Part shown: in pieces, positions 23,361-31,570 of the stretch
How positions within the stretch are numbered: the stretch's first letter is position 1
How the letters are laid out: the number at the start of each line of letters is the position of its first letter
Assembly: GCA_903895845.1 (NCBI GenBank)
Contig: CAITVK010000011.1
Span: forward strand, 1-33,159
Source of the DNA: an uncultured Chitinophagaceae bacterium
Lineage (GTDB): Bacteria > Bacteroidota > Bacteroidia > Chitinophagales > Chitinophagaceae
Reading direction: 5' to 3'
Length of the DNA stretch: 33,159 nt
Notes under the pieces: generated by a model
Databases searched by the model: none
Told to the model about the DNA's origin: nothing
What the model saw: the letters and a program-made list of their open reading frames with translations, nothing else
Position numbers and translations under genes: made by a program

Positions 23361-26300
23361 TTAAAAATCGAAGCCAAGTGAGAAATACCAGATTGGTTTA
23401 CCCAAAAAGAATCCTTTCATTGGCCAGGCTGTATCCAATTTCATAAAGTAGCCCAATAGATTGCTCCGAACACCAAAACCATACCCCGCAGCAAAGGGGC
23501 CAATACCACCTGCGTCTATTTTTACTGCTACAGGTCCCTGTGTATATGTTTGTGTAGGCCGTGTAATGCCATTATACAAACCATTCCAAGCGGTACCTAA
23601 ATCGAAAAACTGTACTACCTGAAAGTTTCTGATGAAGGCATTGTTTATAGGCTTATCAATAAACGTACTGAAAACAGGAAGCCTGAACTCGCTATTAAAC
23701 ACAACAGCATTGTTGCCGTTAGCTATGTTTTGTATGTAACCACGCATATTTACAGCCAGTGACTGAAAAGCATAGTTGGGATCTTTGGGTTGATTTGGAT
23801 TAAATTGTGGACCACCAAAGCCAAAAAAACTAGTCCATCCATCCACTCCGCCTAGATAATAAACTATCTTTTCTTTTCCCCAACTAAAGTCTGCTGCTCC
23901 CCTCGCCGCCCATATAAAGTTTCTGTATATTGACTTATAGTAACGCACGTCATAGCCAAAATTGTACGTGCTTTTTTCAATTCCCTGAGAAACCCCAATT
24001 GGGGTATTCACATCATAATATATCTTATACCTCAATCCATTCCAGATGTTTTGAGTAGGATTGAGGGTGTTATCGTGAACATATTCTATATGTGAGAGAA
24101 GATATTGTTGCAAAACATCCGGGTTTGTTAGCGTGGCTACACCACCAAGTAGTGATTGCTGGTTTCCGTCGGCTATGGTGATTGTCCTGTCTGTTCGATA
24201 GGCAAAACTTGTCCGGATGCTTTTTACTTCATTGATAGGGAGTGAGAAATTAAGCTGGTAAATGTTGGTGTACAAATTAGCAATAACTTCATCAGAAACA
24301 TTTGGAATCGTGGTTATTGGTGTAACGGTACTAGAGTTGCTTCTATAATATGTAAGCCCCCAATCTATCATCCGCTTATTATTGACAAAAGAAAAGAAAC
24401 AATCTTTCCCCCCTAAGTTGGACGCATCGAATCTAATTCCCCCCAAAAACCTAATATCCTCGAAGATATCGCTGGTTGAAACATTAAAATCAAAGTTTAA
24501 ATCTGCACCATTGTTAAGTACTACGGGTCCCTGACCTCCTTGATACTGTTGATACCTGCTTACAAGAATATTATTTGATAAGCCTAGCGAAACCTTATCA
24601 GCCTGAAAACGATAGTCATAGTTAAACAACTTCGATTTTGATAAGCTATTTTCTTTCCTTGCAGCAAGCTTTGATCTCTCTATTAAAGACGTAACTGTTG
24701 AATCTGGCTTGTCATCAGCAAACTCATTCTGAAAGAAGTTACTTGCCTGACTCTTTTGGGTATCTTCTGCTGCTCCTTTATTATAAACTGTTGCCTTACC
24801 CTCCTCGCCTTTGTCTGCCTGTACAATGCTTTTCATGTACGTGGTGAGCGGCACTTTGATATTCCTGTTTTTTAATGCTTCTTCATTCACCTTCAGCTTA
24901 TAGAGATTTTTATAATCCCCGTCTAGTTTTGTTTCACTGATTTGTCCATTGTTACCTGCAATTCTGGTTTCCAAAATAGAATTGGAATAATTGGTTATTG
25001 GAAAAGCATAAGCCGAATCTTTATATGCCTGATAATATCCAATGCTGTCTGGCTCTTGCCTTTGCCAAGCAGCTAGGGTAGAATCTAATTCCTTAGGCGT
25101 TGGGTTTCTTAGTAGTTCATCTCCAATTTTATATACCGTATCCAATCCATTCCTTTGAGTGGAGAAAAAGCCTGCCCATCTGTTGGCGATACCATTTTCG
25201 TCTGAAACAAAAGTAAAATGGCTGGTATTATACTGCATCGGAAAGTATGCATTGCCATGAGGCATATTGGTTAGTTGTGTTATCTGTTTGCCTGGACCAT
25301 TATTCAAAATATCAACCATAAAGATGTTGAAACGATAGCGGCTTGGCAGGGTAGTATCTTTTAAATTGTTGCCATTAGGACGATTTGATGAAAAGATAAT
25401 ACCCGTTTTATTTGGAAATGAAACAAACGTCGGATTCAAATCATCGAAGGCATCATTGGTAATTTGCTTAATCTCTCGTTCTTCAATCTTATAAGTATAA
25501 ATATCCGAATGTCCATTCTTTACAGCACTCAATACAACCGTGTTTGGATCGAGCATAAAAGACGCATCCAAAATCTGGTCAAAATAATCTATTGTTTGAA
25601 TGTCTTTTTTGTATCCTGCCACCAGATCATACACAAACATCTTTGTTTTTCCTGCTTCCCAATAGATTACCAACAAGTCTCGCCCCTTCACATCCCAAGA
25701 AAGAATGGGGTAATTGGGATTGATATCTCCTTGGTAGGTAAGTACTCCTCTCTCCAGTAAAGTATGTTCTTCACCATCGGCATCAATTAGTTTCACTTTA
25801 TAAATCCCTTTCTTAAACTCAACTTCGGCATAAGTATTATTGCGATTGTTGGGGTTTACCTGAAAACGATAGTACTCATTTTTACTCACATCTTCCGATA
25901 CGCTAATACTTCCTTTTGGATTATTCTTACGTTTTGCAACATCGTTATCATACTTTTCCTGTTCAAAAGTCATAAAGTCCGACAACACCTCTTTCAGTTT
26001 TTTCTTACATATTTTTTGAGATGCCTTGTTTAAACTCTTATAGATGCGTGCCAGATAAAAGAAATAGGTAACATTCTCTGGTTTGTACTTCTCGGCAATA
26101 TAATACCAGAAAGCATGACCCGCCAATTGTGGTTTCTCATACGCAAAGGAGTAAAATTTGGTATAATCACCTGCTTGCATCACTTCTTTCAATTGATCGT
26201 CCAAGGTGGTGTTCCAAGGCTCGGCAGCATAAGCAATATAACCATCTGTGAGCCAGACTGGCAAATCTAGCAGTGCCTGATTACTGGCAAATTCACCAAT

Positions 26301-26771
26301 GTTTTCGCCAAATAGTATGTTGGCGGTCAACACTTTTGCTATTCCTTCTCGTATTTGTCGCTTCAGGTTGGTATGGTTTCCATCAAAATAAACAACTAGT
26401 TTATTGTTTACCAGATTGGTGGTTCCTCCTTCATTTTTTGTATCCAACCCAAGTCCAATGTTGCTTTGTTTGTAGTCGTCGTAACTGTTATATACAATTA
26501 CATCTGTCTTTTTTTCTAGTGAATATTCTATAAATCCCTCCAGAGACGGCAGTTCTTCCTCAGCCACCTGCGATACATATTTTCCTAATTCAGTACCACC
26601 TTGTGAGACATAAGTATTGAAATGTTTGGATTGATAAAATTTCCATTGGAACTTTTTGAATTGAAGTCTGTTCCTTCCAAAGACAACGCTATTCACTTGC
26701 GCCATCATCGTAAAAGGAAAAATTAATAGGAGTATCCCAAAAATTAATCGACTGCTTATATATTTTCGCAT
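23361..26771 (-). CDS. Large exported protein: degenerate peptidase-MA-like, TolB-like propeller, Omp85-like barrel
   Basis: The 1136-residue protein has a signal peptide (about 1-25, ending MAQ). Its N-terminal part (about 40-270) resembles the peptidase-MA fold, but the HExxH position reads R141-E-G-I-A and the downstream L-P-x-W-L-x-E-G motif reads LPVWLTDG (170-177), so zinc protease activity is unlikely. The middle (about 300-560) looks like a TolB/WD40-type propeller (FDDLNPTFVSFPNKTGIIFSSNRPNG). The last ~400 residues form a surface-antigen type barrel with a loop-6 Arg-Gly-Tyr (NMRGYIQN) and a terminal Phe. Its role is not known; the barrel predicts an outer-membrane location. The start is the ATG at 26771. 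The domain calls are by eye, and only the barrel and signal peptide are strong. Confidence 0.8.
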   Translation of the reverse strand: MRKYISSRLIFGILLLIFPFTMMAQVNSVVFGRNRLQFKKFQWKFYQSKHFNTYVSQGGTELGKYVSQVAEEELPSLEGFIEYSLEKKTDVIVYNSYDDYKQSNIGLGLDTKNEGGTTNLVNNKLVVYFDGNHTNLKRQIREGIAKVLTANILFGENIGEFASNQALLDLPVWLTDGYIAYAAEPWNTTLDDQLKEVMQAGDYTKFYSFAYEKPQLAGHAFWYYIAEKYKPENVTYFFYLARIYKSLNKASQKICKKKLKEVLSDFMTFEQEKYDNDVAKRKNNPKGSISVSEDVSKNEYYRFQVNPNNRNNTYAEVEFKKGIYKVKLIDADGEEHTLLERGVLTYQGDINPNYPILSWDVKGRDLLVIYWEAGKTKMFVYDLVAGYKKDIQTIDYFDQILDASFMLDPNTVVLSAVKNGHSDIYTYKIEEREIKQITNDAFDDLNPTFVSFPNKTGIIFSSNRPNGNNLKDTTLPSRYRFNIFMVDILNNGPGKQITQLTNMPHGNAYFPMQYNTSHFTFVSDENGIANRWAGFFSTQRNGLDTVYKIGDELLRNPTPKELDSTLAAWQRQEPDSIGYYQAYKDSAYAFPITNYSNSILETRIAGNNGQISETKLDGDYKNLYKLKVNEEALKNRNIKVPLTTYMKSIVQADKGEEGKATVYNKGAAEDTQKSQASNFFQNEFADDKPDSTVTSLIERSKLAARKENSLSKSKLFNYDYRFQADKVSLGLSNNILVSRYQQYQGGQGPVVLNNGADLNFDFNVSTSDIFEDIRFLGGIRFDASNLGGKDCFFSFVNNKRMIDWGLTYYRSNSSTVTPITTIPNVSDEVIANLYTNIYQLNFSLPINEVKSIRTSFAYRTDRTITIADGNQQSLLGGVATLTNPDVLQQYLLSHIEYVHDNTLNPTQNIWNGLRYKIYYDVNTPIGVSQGIEKSTYNFGYDVRYYKSIYRNFIWAARGAADFSWGKEKIVYYLGGVDGWTSFFGFGGPQFNPNQPKDPNYAFQSLAVNMRGYIQNIANGNNAVVFNSEFRLPVFSTFIDKPINNAFIRNFQVVQFFDLGTAWNGLYNGITRPTQTYTQGPVAVKIDAGGIGPFAAGYGFGVRSNLLGYFMKLDTAWPMKGFFLGKPIWYFSLGFDF

Positions 26772-26800
26772 AAATGCTATTGAGTTCTTTATTTATTTTT

Positions 26801-26902
26801 TACCACAAAGTACACCAAGTAAAAAACACGAGGAACACAATTGTTGAATATATAATTTAGTTCTTTTGTGTCTTTGTATAAACCCTTGTATGCCTTGTGA
26901 TA
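26801..26902. repeat. Degenerate CACAAAG-type palindromic intergenic repeat
   Basis: TACCACAAAG-type left arm (26801-26819) and its inverted copy at 26884-26902 match at 13 of 19 positions, the differences being mostly transitions. An inner TTTTGTGTCTTTGT word (26864-26877) belongs to the same theme. It resembles the common CACAAAGACAC...GTGTCTTTGTGG intergenic palindromes seen in many bacteria, in decayed form. Confidence 0.5.
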
Positions 26903-27012
26903 AAATTTTAAGTAGGTAAAAATACTTTATTCGGTCTTGTCGCTGCAAATGTTTAGTTGTAACGCTGTTAAAATTAGGTAATTCAGGTATAAAATAATTT
27001 AAAAACGAAAAA

Positions 27013-27654
27013 ATGCTCACTGTTCAAAGCTTTACATTCAATCCTGCAAGTGAAAACACGTATGTGGTTTACAACGAAAAGGGCAATGCCATCATCATCG
27101 ATCCGGGCTGTTATTTCTCCGAGGAGCAACGTACGCTTCAGACATTTATCGAAACAAAAAAACTTACCCCGGTTCAGTTAATCAACACCCATTGCCACCT
27201 CGATCATGTTTTTGGTAATAAGTGGGTTTATAAAACTTATGGGTTGGAATTACACTTGCATCCACAAGAAAAACAAGTGTTGGACTTTGCTCCCCAGAGT
27301 GCGCAGCGTTGGGGATTATCGACAGATAATTACACCGGCCCATTGCATTTTATAGAAGAGGATACTGTTATTTTTCTTGATGATGACCAGTTTTCAGTCC
27401 TACTCACGCCGGGGCATTCACCAGGAAGCCTTAGTTTTTACTGCGAGAAGCAAGGATTCGTAATCAGTGGCGATGTGTTGTTTAAAGAAAGCATTGGCAG
27501 GACCGATTTGCCCGGTGGCGACTTCGATACACTAATAACAAGCATCCAAACCAAGCTATTTACGCTTCCACCAACCACCTTGGTGTACAATGGGCACGGA
27601 AGCACCACCACCATCGGGCATGAAATAAAGAACAATCCATATTTACGAGGGTAA
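27013..27654 (+). CDS. MBL-fold metallo-hydrolase, glyoxalase II-like
   Basis: The 213-residue protein is a single metallo-beta-lactamase-fold domain of the glyoxalase II/YcbL group, which hydrolyse thioesters such as S-lactoylglutathione. Metal ligands are in place: T-H60-C-H62-L-D64-H65, the His in T-P-G-H-S-P-G-S (about 137-144), the Asp in I-S-G-D-V-L-F (about 156) and the final His in N-G-H-G-S (about 196). The C-terminal substrate-binding helical domain of classical GloB is missing, so it is a short YcbL-type enzyme; thiol cofactor and substrate are unknown. The start is ATG 27013. No promoter word of the TAnnTTTG type was found directly upstream. Confidence 0.9.
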   Translation: MLTVQSFTFNPASENTYVVYNEKGNAIIIDPGCYFSEEQRTLQTFIETKKLTPVQLINTHCHLDHVFGNKWVYKTYGLELHLHPQEKQVLDFAPQSAQRWGLSTDNYTGPLHFIEEDTVIFLDDDQFSVLLTPGHSPGSLSFYCEKQGFVISGDVLFKESIGRTDLPGGDFDTLITSIQTKLFTLPPTTLVYNGHGSTTTIGHEIKNNPYLRG

Positions 27655-27704
27655 TGCGCAATTGAGGGGGTAGTTAGGATTGATAATATCTGGATTTGGA
27701 TAAT

Positions 27705-27738
27705 AAAGGTGGTCACCTTTATTGTTTGGGTGACCACC
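27705..27738. repeat. Nested hairpin after the MBL-fold gene
   Basis: A perfect 10-bp stem (27708-27717 with 27729-27738, GGTGGTCACC/GGTGACCACC) has an 11-base loop. The left half also folds on itself (AAAGGT 27705-27710 with ACCTTT 27715-27720), so two exclusive structures exist. The inner one is followed by ATTGTTT and could be a weak terminator for the gene ending at 27654; the outer one has no T-run. Confidence 0.55.
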
Positions 27739-27794
27739 TAAATGAATTAGGTGAGGGATTTTGGTTTAAGAACTGATGTATGGTACTGGGAGTA

Positions 27795-27802
27795 TATATT
27801 TG
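27795..27802 (+). promoter_or_regulatory. -7 promoter element of the membrane-protein gene
   Basis: TATATTTG, exact TAnnTTTG match, ends 26 bases before the ATG at 27829. No -33 TTG at normal spacing. Confidence 0.4.
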
Positions 27803-27828
27803 TGTTCTAACAATTTAAACACAATCAC

Positions 27829-28347
27829 ATGACACCTAGAAGCCTTTTCAATGTCATCCTTAAAATACTAGGCATTTTTCTTATTAAGGACTTATTGTTT
27901 ATAATTCCACAATTTATAATAGCCATTATTCCTAATGGTAGCAGTTCAACGTCTGTGATGGAAATTATTGGTTTTCTTTCTATTGATTTAATAGTACTGA
28001 GTGCTTGCGCTTTTCTTCCATACTTTCTAATTTTTAAAACTGAAGTTGTTGTTGAAAAACTTAAGTTATACAAAGGCTTTGATCAGGAAACAATTCCAAT
28101 GAATGTACATCGATCAACCATAATTAATATATCAATAATTATAATAGGCGGGTTACTGATTTCTGAACAAATACCAACTTGTTTACATCAAGTCTATGTG
28201 TATTTTCAAGAGAAAAAGTTATATAACCAGAAAGCCCCAAATCCTGTATACATCTATTTATCTTTAGTAAAAATAGCAATAGGACTATTTTTGATTACAG
28301 GTCAAAGACAGATTGTAAACTTTATTGAAAAACAAAGGAAAAAGTAA
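27829..28347 (+). CDS. Unknown integral membrane protein
   Basis: The 172-residue product has about four hydrophobic helices (roughly residues 8-37, 44-69, 96-115 and 143-158), a polar loop between helices 2 and 3 (about 70-94) and a Lys-rich end (EKQRKK). No signal peptide cleavage site or enzymatic motif is visible and I do not recognise a family. It has its own -7 element and is followed after 164 bases by feoB; a shared function is not indicated. The ATG at 27829 follows the AATCACATG stretch. The codon use is like that of the AT-rich neighbours. Confidence 0.65.
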   Translation: MTPRSLFNVILKILGIFLIKDLLFIIPQFIIAIIPNGSSSTSVMEIIGFLSIDLIVLSACAFLPYFLIFKTEVVVEKLKLYKGFDQETIPMNVHRSTIINISIIIIGGLLISEQIPTCLHQVYVYFQEKKLYNQKAPNPVYIYLSLVKIAIGLFLITGQRQIVNFIEKQRKK

Positions 28348-28496
28348 ACCACGCCTTAGTGTCCCTTTCTAACTTCCCGTCTTTGTGGCAAAATCTTATT
28401 CCTTACGCCTTATCCCTCTCTTCCCTAAATCTAATTCTTTCCCGATTCTGATACTCCCAATTACCCATATCGTAAGGTAATACCATTCTGTAGAGT

Positions 28497-28504
28497 TACA
28501 TTTG
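28497..28504 (+). promoter_or_regulatory. -7 promoter element of feoB
   Basis: TACATTTG is an exact TAnnTTTG match and ends seven bases before the TTG start of feoB, so the transcript would be nearly leaderless. No clear -33 TTG is present. Confidence 0.4.
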
Positions 28505-28511
28505 CCGCTGA

Positions 28512-30629
28512 TTGAAAAATTCACCCTTACATATCGCACTGGTAGGCAACCCAAACAGTGGCAAAACATCACTGTTCAATGCCTTAACTGGTCTCAACCA
28601 ACAGGTGGGCAACTTCCCTGGCGTTACCGTCGATAAGAAAACAGGATTTATTAACCTAGATGAAGAAACCAAAGCAGAACTCATAGACCTTCCCGGTACG
28701 TATAGCCTCTATCCCCGTCGTGCGGATGAATGGGTGGCTTACAAAGTATTGATGAATGCCGACACCGAAGAAGTAAAACCTGATCTGGTTTTACTTGTTG
28801 CCGATGCTAGCAACCTCAAGCGTAACCTGCTCTTTTGTAGTCAGATACTCGACCTTAAGATTCCAGTAGTATTGGCTCTGACCATGAACGATCTGGCAGA
28901 AAAGAAGGGAATCAAGATAGATGTAAACGGTTTGGCAACCGACTTGGGCGTTCCCGTTGTTCTGGTTAATCCGAGGAAGAACAAAGGGCTCTCCGAATTA
29001 AAAAAAGTATTGGCAAGGGCTTCTAAAGCTACCAGCAAAAAATTTCAGCGTTACTTCATTGATGCAGAAAATCTTGCACCAAACGCTATTGTTGAGGTAC
29101 AAAAGCTTTTTCCTCAATTGAGTGACTATGCTGCCATACATTACCTCATCAACCACGAAAACTTCCCATTGTCCGACCAACAACAGGAAGCCATTGAGCA
29201 GATTGAGATAGATAATAACTTCAACCCCACCAAGACGCAGGCCGAAGAAATCATGCAACGCTACCAGCGTATCAAAACAACGATGGGGCAAAATGTGGTA
29301 GAACCTGATCCGTTGGAGAAAAAGCTCTTTACCGAGAAGCTAGACAACATTTTGCTTCACCGCACATGGGGTTATCTGATTCTCATCACCGTTTTATTCC
29401 TTTTATTTCAAAGCATATTCTGGTTGGCACAGTTCCCGATGGACGGCATCGAGTGGGTCTTTCAACAAATAGCCACTTACCTCAACGGTCAATTGCCTGC
29501 TGCATGGTGGAGCGATTTGTTGGTGAATGGTTTAGTGGCCGGACTCAGTGGTATCATGGTTTTCATTCCGCAGATAATGATTTTATTTGGACTGATTACC
29601 CTCTTGGAAGACACAGGATATATGGCGCGTATCAGTTTCCTGACCGATAAACTCATGCGCAAAGTAGGACTCAACGGCAAGAGTGTTATGCCTATGATTA
29701 GTGGTTTTGCCTGTGCCGTTCCTGCCATCATGAGTACCCGCAATATCGAAAATAAAAAAGAGCGATTACTTACCATCCTCATCACGCCGCTCATGAGTTG
29801 TAGTGCGCGACTTCCGGTCTATACCATCCTCATTTCGCTGGTCATCGACAACAAATATTACTTTGGTTTCCTCAGCCTGCAAGGCTTGGTAATGATGGCG
29901 CTCTATCTTTTAGGAACAGTGATGGCACTCATAGTCAGTTTTGTAGCCAAATGGTTTATTCATATCAAAGAGAAGAGCTTTTTTATTCTCGAATTACCCG
30001 TTTACCGTAGCCCTCGTTGGAAGAATGCAGGTATTACGATGGTCGAGAAGGCAAAGATATTCATACACGATGCGGGTCGGATCATCATCACCATCAGTCT
30101 CTTGTTATGGTTCCTCAGTTCATTTGGACCAGGCAATAGAATAGCCAATCTCAAAGACAAGTACACTATAGCCGTTCAACAACACCCCGAGCAAAAGAAT
30201 GAACTAAACAGACAGTTGTCATCTGAGAAGCTTCAAAATTCCTATGCGGGCATCTTAGGAAAAGCGATTGAACCTGCTATCAAACCATTGGGTTATGATT
30301 GGAAAATTGGCATTGCCCTCATCACTTCTTTTGCTGCTCGGGAAGTTTTTGTGGGTACGATGGCAACGCTTTATAGTGTGGAAGAAGAAAATAATTCATC
30401 ACTGCGAGAGAAATTACAAGCAGCCCGTCACCCCGATGGCAGCAAGGTCTATACCCTACCCGCAGCACTTTCGTTGATGGTTTTTTATGTGTTAGCCATG
30501 CAGTGTATGAGTACGTTGGCAGTGGTAAAGCGTGAAACCAAAAGCTGGAAATGGCCTGCCATCCAATTCGTTTACATGACTTTATTGGCTTATTCCATGA
30601 GTTGGTTGGTCTATCACCTCTTTTCCTGA
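28512..30629 (+). CDS. feoB: Ferrous iron transport protein B
   Basis: FeoB imports Fe2+ across the inner membrane and couples this to an N-terminal G domain. The 705-residue protein has G1 GNPNSGKT (12-19), switch I GVTVD with Thr39 and G3 DLPG (59-62). The G4 position reads Thr124-Met-Asn-Asp127 instead of N-x-x-D. A helical region (about 150-270) links to the membrane part with gate motifs (for example FAAREVFVGTMATLYS, about 612-627), ending near 705. The start is a TTG at 28512: an in-frame TGA directly precedes it (28509-28511) and no ATG precedes the G1 motif. No FeoA gene is adjacent in the window; only an unrelated membrane protein lies upstream. Confidence 0.95.
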   Translation: MKNSPLHIALVGNPNSGKTSLFNALTGLNQQVGNFPGVTVDKKTGFINLDEETKAELIDLPGTYSLYPRRADEWVAYKVLMNADTEEVKPDLVLLVADASNLKRNLLFCSQILDLKIPVVLALTMNDLAEKKGIKIDVNGLATDLGVPVVLVNPRKNKGLSELKKVLARASKATSKKFQRYFIDAENLAPNAIVEVQKLFPQLSDYAAIHYLINHENFPLSDQQQEAIEQIEIDNNFNPTKTQAEEIMQRYQRIKTTMGQNVVEPDPLEKKLFTEKLDNILLHRTWGYLILITVLFLLFQSIFWLAQFPMDGIEWVFQQIATYLNGQLPAAWWSDLLVNGLVAGLSGIMVFIPQIMILFGLITLLEDTGYMARISFLTDKLMRKVGLNGKSVMPMISGFACAVPAIMSTRNIENKKERLLTILITPLMSCSARLPVYTILISLVIDNKYYFGFLSLQGLVMMALYLLGTVMALIVSFVAKWFIHIKEKSFFILELPVYRSPRWKNAGITMVEKAKIFIHDAGRIIITISLLLWFLSSFGPGNRIANLKDKYTIAVQQHPEQKNELNRQLSSEKLQNSYAGILGKAIEPAIKPLGYDWKIGIALITSFAAREVFVGTMATLYSVEEENNSSLREKLQAARHPDGSKVYTLPAALSLMVFYVLAMQCMSTLAVVKRETKSWKWPAIQFVYMTLLAYSMSWLVYHLFS

Positions 30630-30636
30630 TAACCAA

Positions 30637-30685
30637 AATAGGAGATTTGAGGTATGGGTAGAAATGATATTTCATACCTCCTATT
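30637..30685 (+). terminator. Possible terminator region after feoB
   Basis: An 8-bp stem (GAGGTATG 30649-30656 with CATACCTC 30673-30680, 16-base loop) is embedded in an outer pair (AATAGGA 30637-30643 with TCCTATT 30679-30685). The following sequence is T-rich but lacks a clean T-run. It may also be a dispersed GATTTGAGGTATG-type repeat. Confidence 0.3.
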
Positions 30686-30791
30686 TCATATTTTGCTTTT
30701 GGCATACCCCCGCAGCACAGGATCGGGATTTCCATTTCAATCCCTCACGCAAATTTTCAACAGTCAACATACCTTGCTGATACTATTAATT

Positions 30792-30833
30792 AAAAAACAT
30801 ACCCATCTAAAATCTTTTAAATGCCTATTTTAG
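30792..30833 (-). terminator. Possible terminator of rnc
   Basis: A 7-bp stem (CTAAAAT 30807-30813 with ATTTTAG 30827-30833) has a 13-base loop. On the minus strand a T6 run follows 9 bases later (30797-30792). It begins 12 bases after the rnc stop. The stem is AT-rich, so confidence is limited. Confidence 0.35.
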
Positions 30834-30844
30834 AACGGAGACGC

Positions 30845-31561
30845 CTACGCCAATCCCAATTTCTCTACAGCAGCAATGGCAGCTATTTGGCTAGCATCTT
30901 TTTTATTGAAGCCTTTTCCCTCGGAGAGTATTTCGCCATCCAAAACAGTTTTGATTATAAAGATGCGACGGGTTCCTTCTAGTCTTTCTTCGTGTAAATC
31001 GAACGTAAGTATTTTGTTGTTTTTGCTTGCCCAACCAATCAGTTTATTTTTCAGATTGATGTCTATCAGTTCCAGATCATCTACAAACATGTGTGGGATG
31101 ATGATTTGTTTTAGAATCCATGCTTGGGTTTTTTTATAGCCTTTGTCTATATAGACTGCGCCAACAATGGCTTCGAGGGTATTGCCAAATATGTGGCTGT
31201 TTTTTAGTGCATTATCTAGCTTATTGAATAGTGCAATCTTTTTGATGCCCATTTTCACAGCAATATCATTCAACTGCTGACGGTTTACCATCTTGCTGCG
31301 CATTTCAGTCAAAAAACCTTCGCCCTTGTAAGGATAACGCTTAAAAAGATAATCTGCAACGACGGCACTAAGGATGGCATCTCCCAAATATTCCAACCGT
31401 TCATTGTTTTCTTCGGGAGATTCCTTTACGCTTCGATGACTAAGTGCTGCCTTGTAGATAACTATATTGTCGGGTTTAATGCCCAATATATTGACTATAC
31501 TTTTCTTGAAGGATTTTACATCAGCATTTTTGTTACCAAAGAAGCGCTCTATTACTTGCAC
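30845..31561 (-). CDS. rnc: Ribonuclease III
   Basis: RNase III cuts double-stranded RNA in rRNA and mRNA processing. The 238-residue product has the signature E54-R-L-E57-Y-L-G-D61-A and a C-terminal dsRNA-binding domain (about 166-238, ending KKDASQIAAIAAVEKLGLA). The second metal motif reads G-N127-T-L-E130-A-I-V-G-A; the residue matching E. coli Asp114 is Asn, while the essential Glu117 equivalent (E130) is kept. I believe Asn here is common in Bacteroidota. It lies 9 bases downstream of fabF in the conserved acpP-fabF-rnc order. Start: ATG at 31561. Confidence 0.95.
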   Translation of the reverse strand: MQVIERFFGNKNADVKSFKKSIVNILGIKPDNIVIYKAALSHRSVKESPEENNERLEYLGDAILSAVVADYLFKRYPYKGEGFLTEMRSKMVNRQQLNDIAVKMGIKKIALFNKLDNALKNSHIFGNTLEAIVGAVYIDKGYKKTQAWILKQIIIPHMFVDDLELIDINLKNKLIGWASKNNKILTFDLHEERLEGTRRIFIIKTVLDGEILSEGKGFNKKDASQIAAIAAVEKLGLA

Positions 31562-31570
31562 AATAATTAA

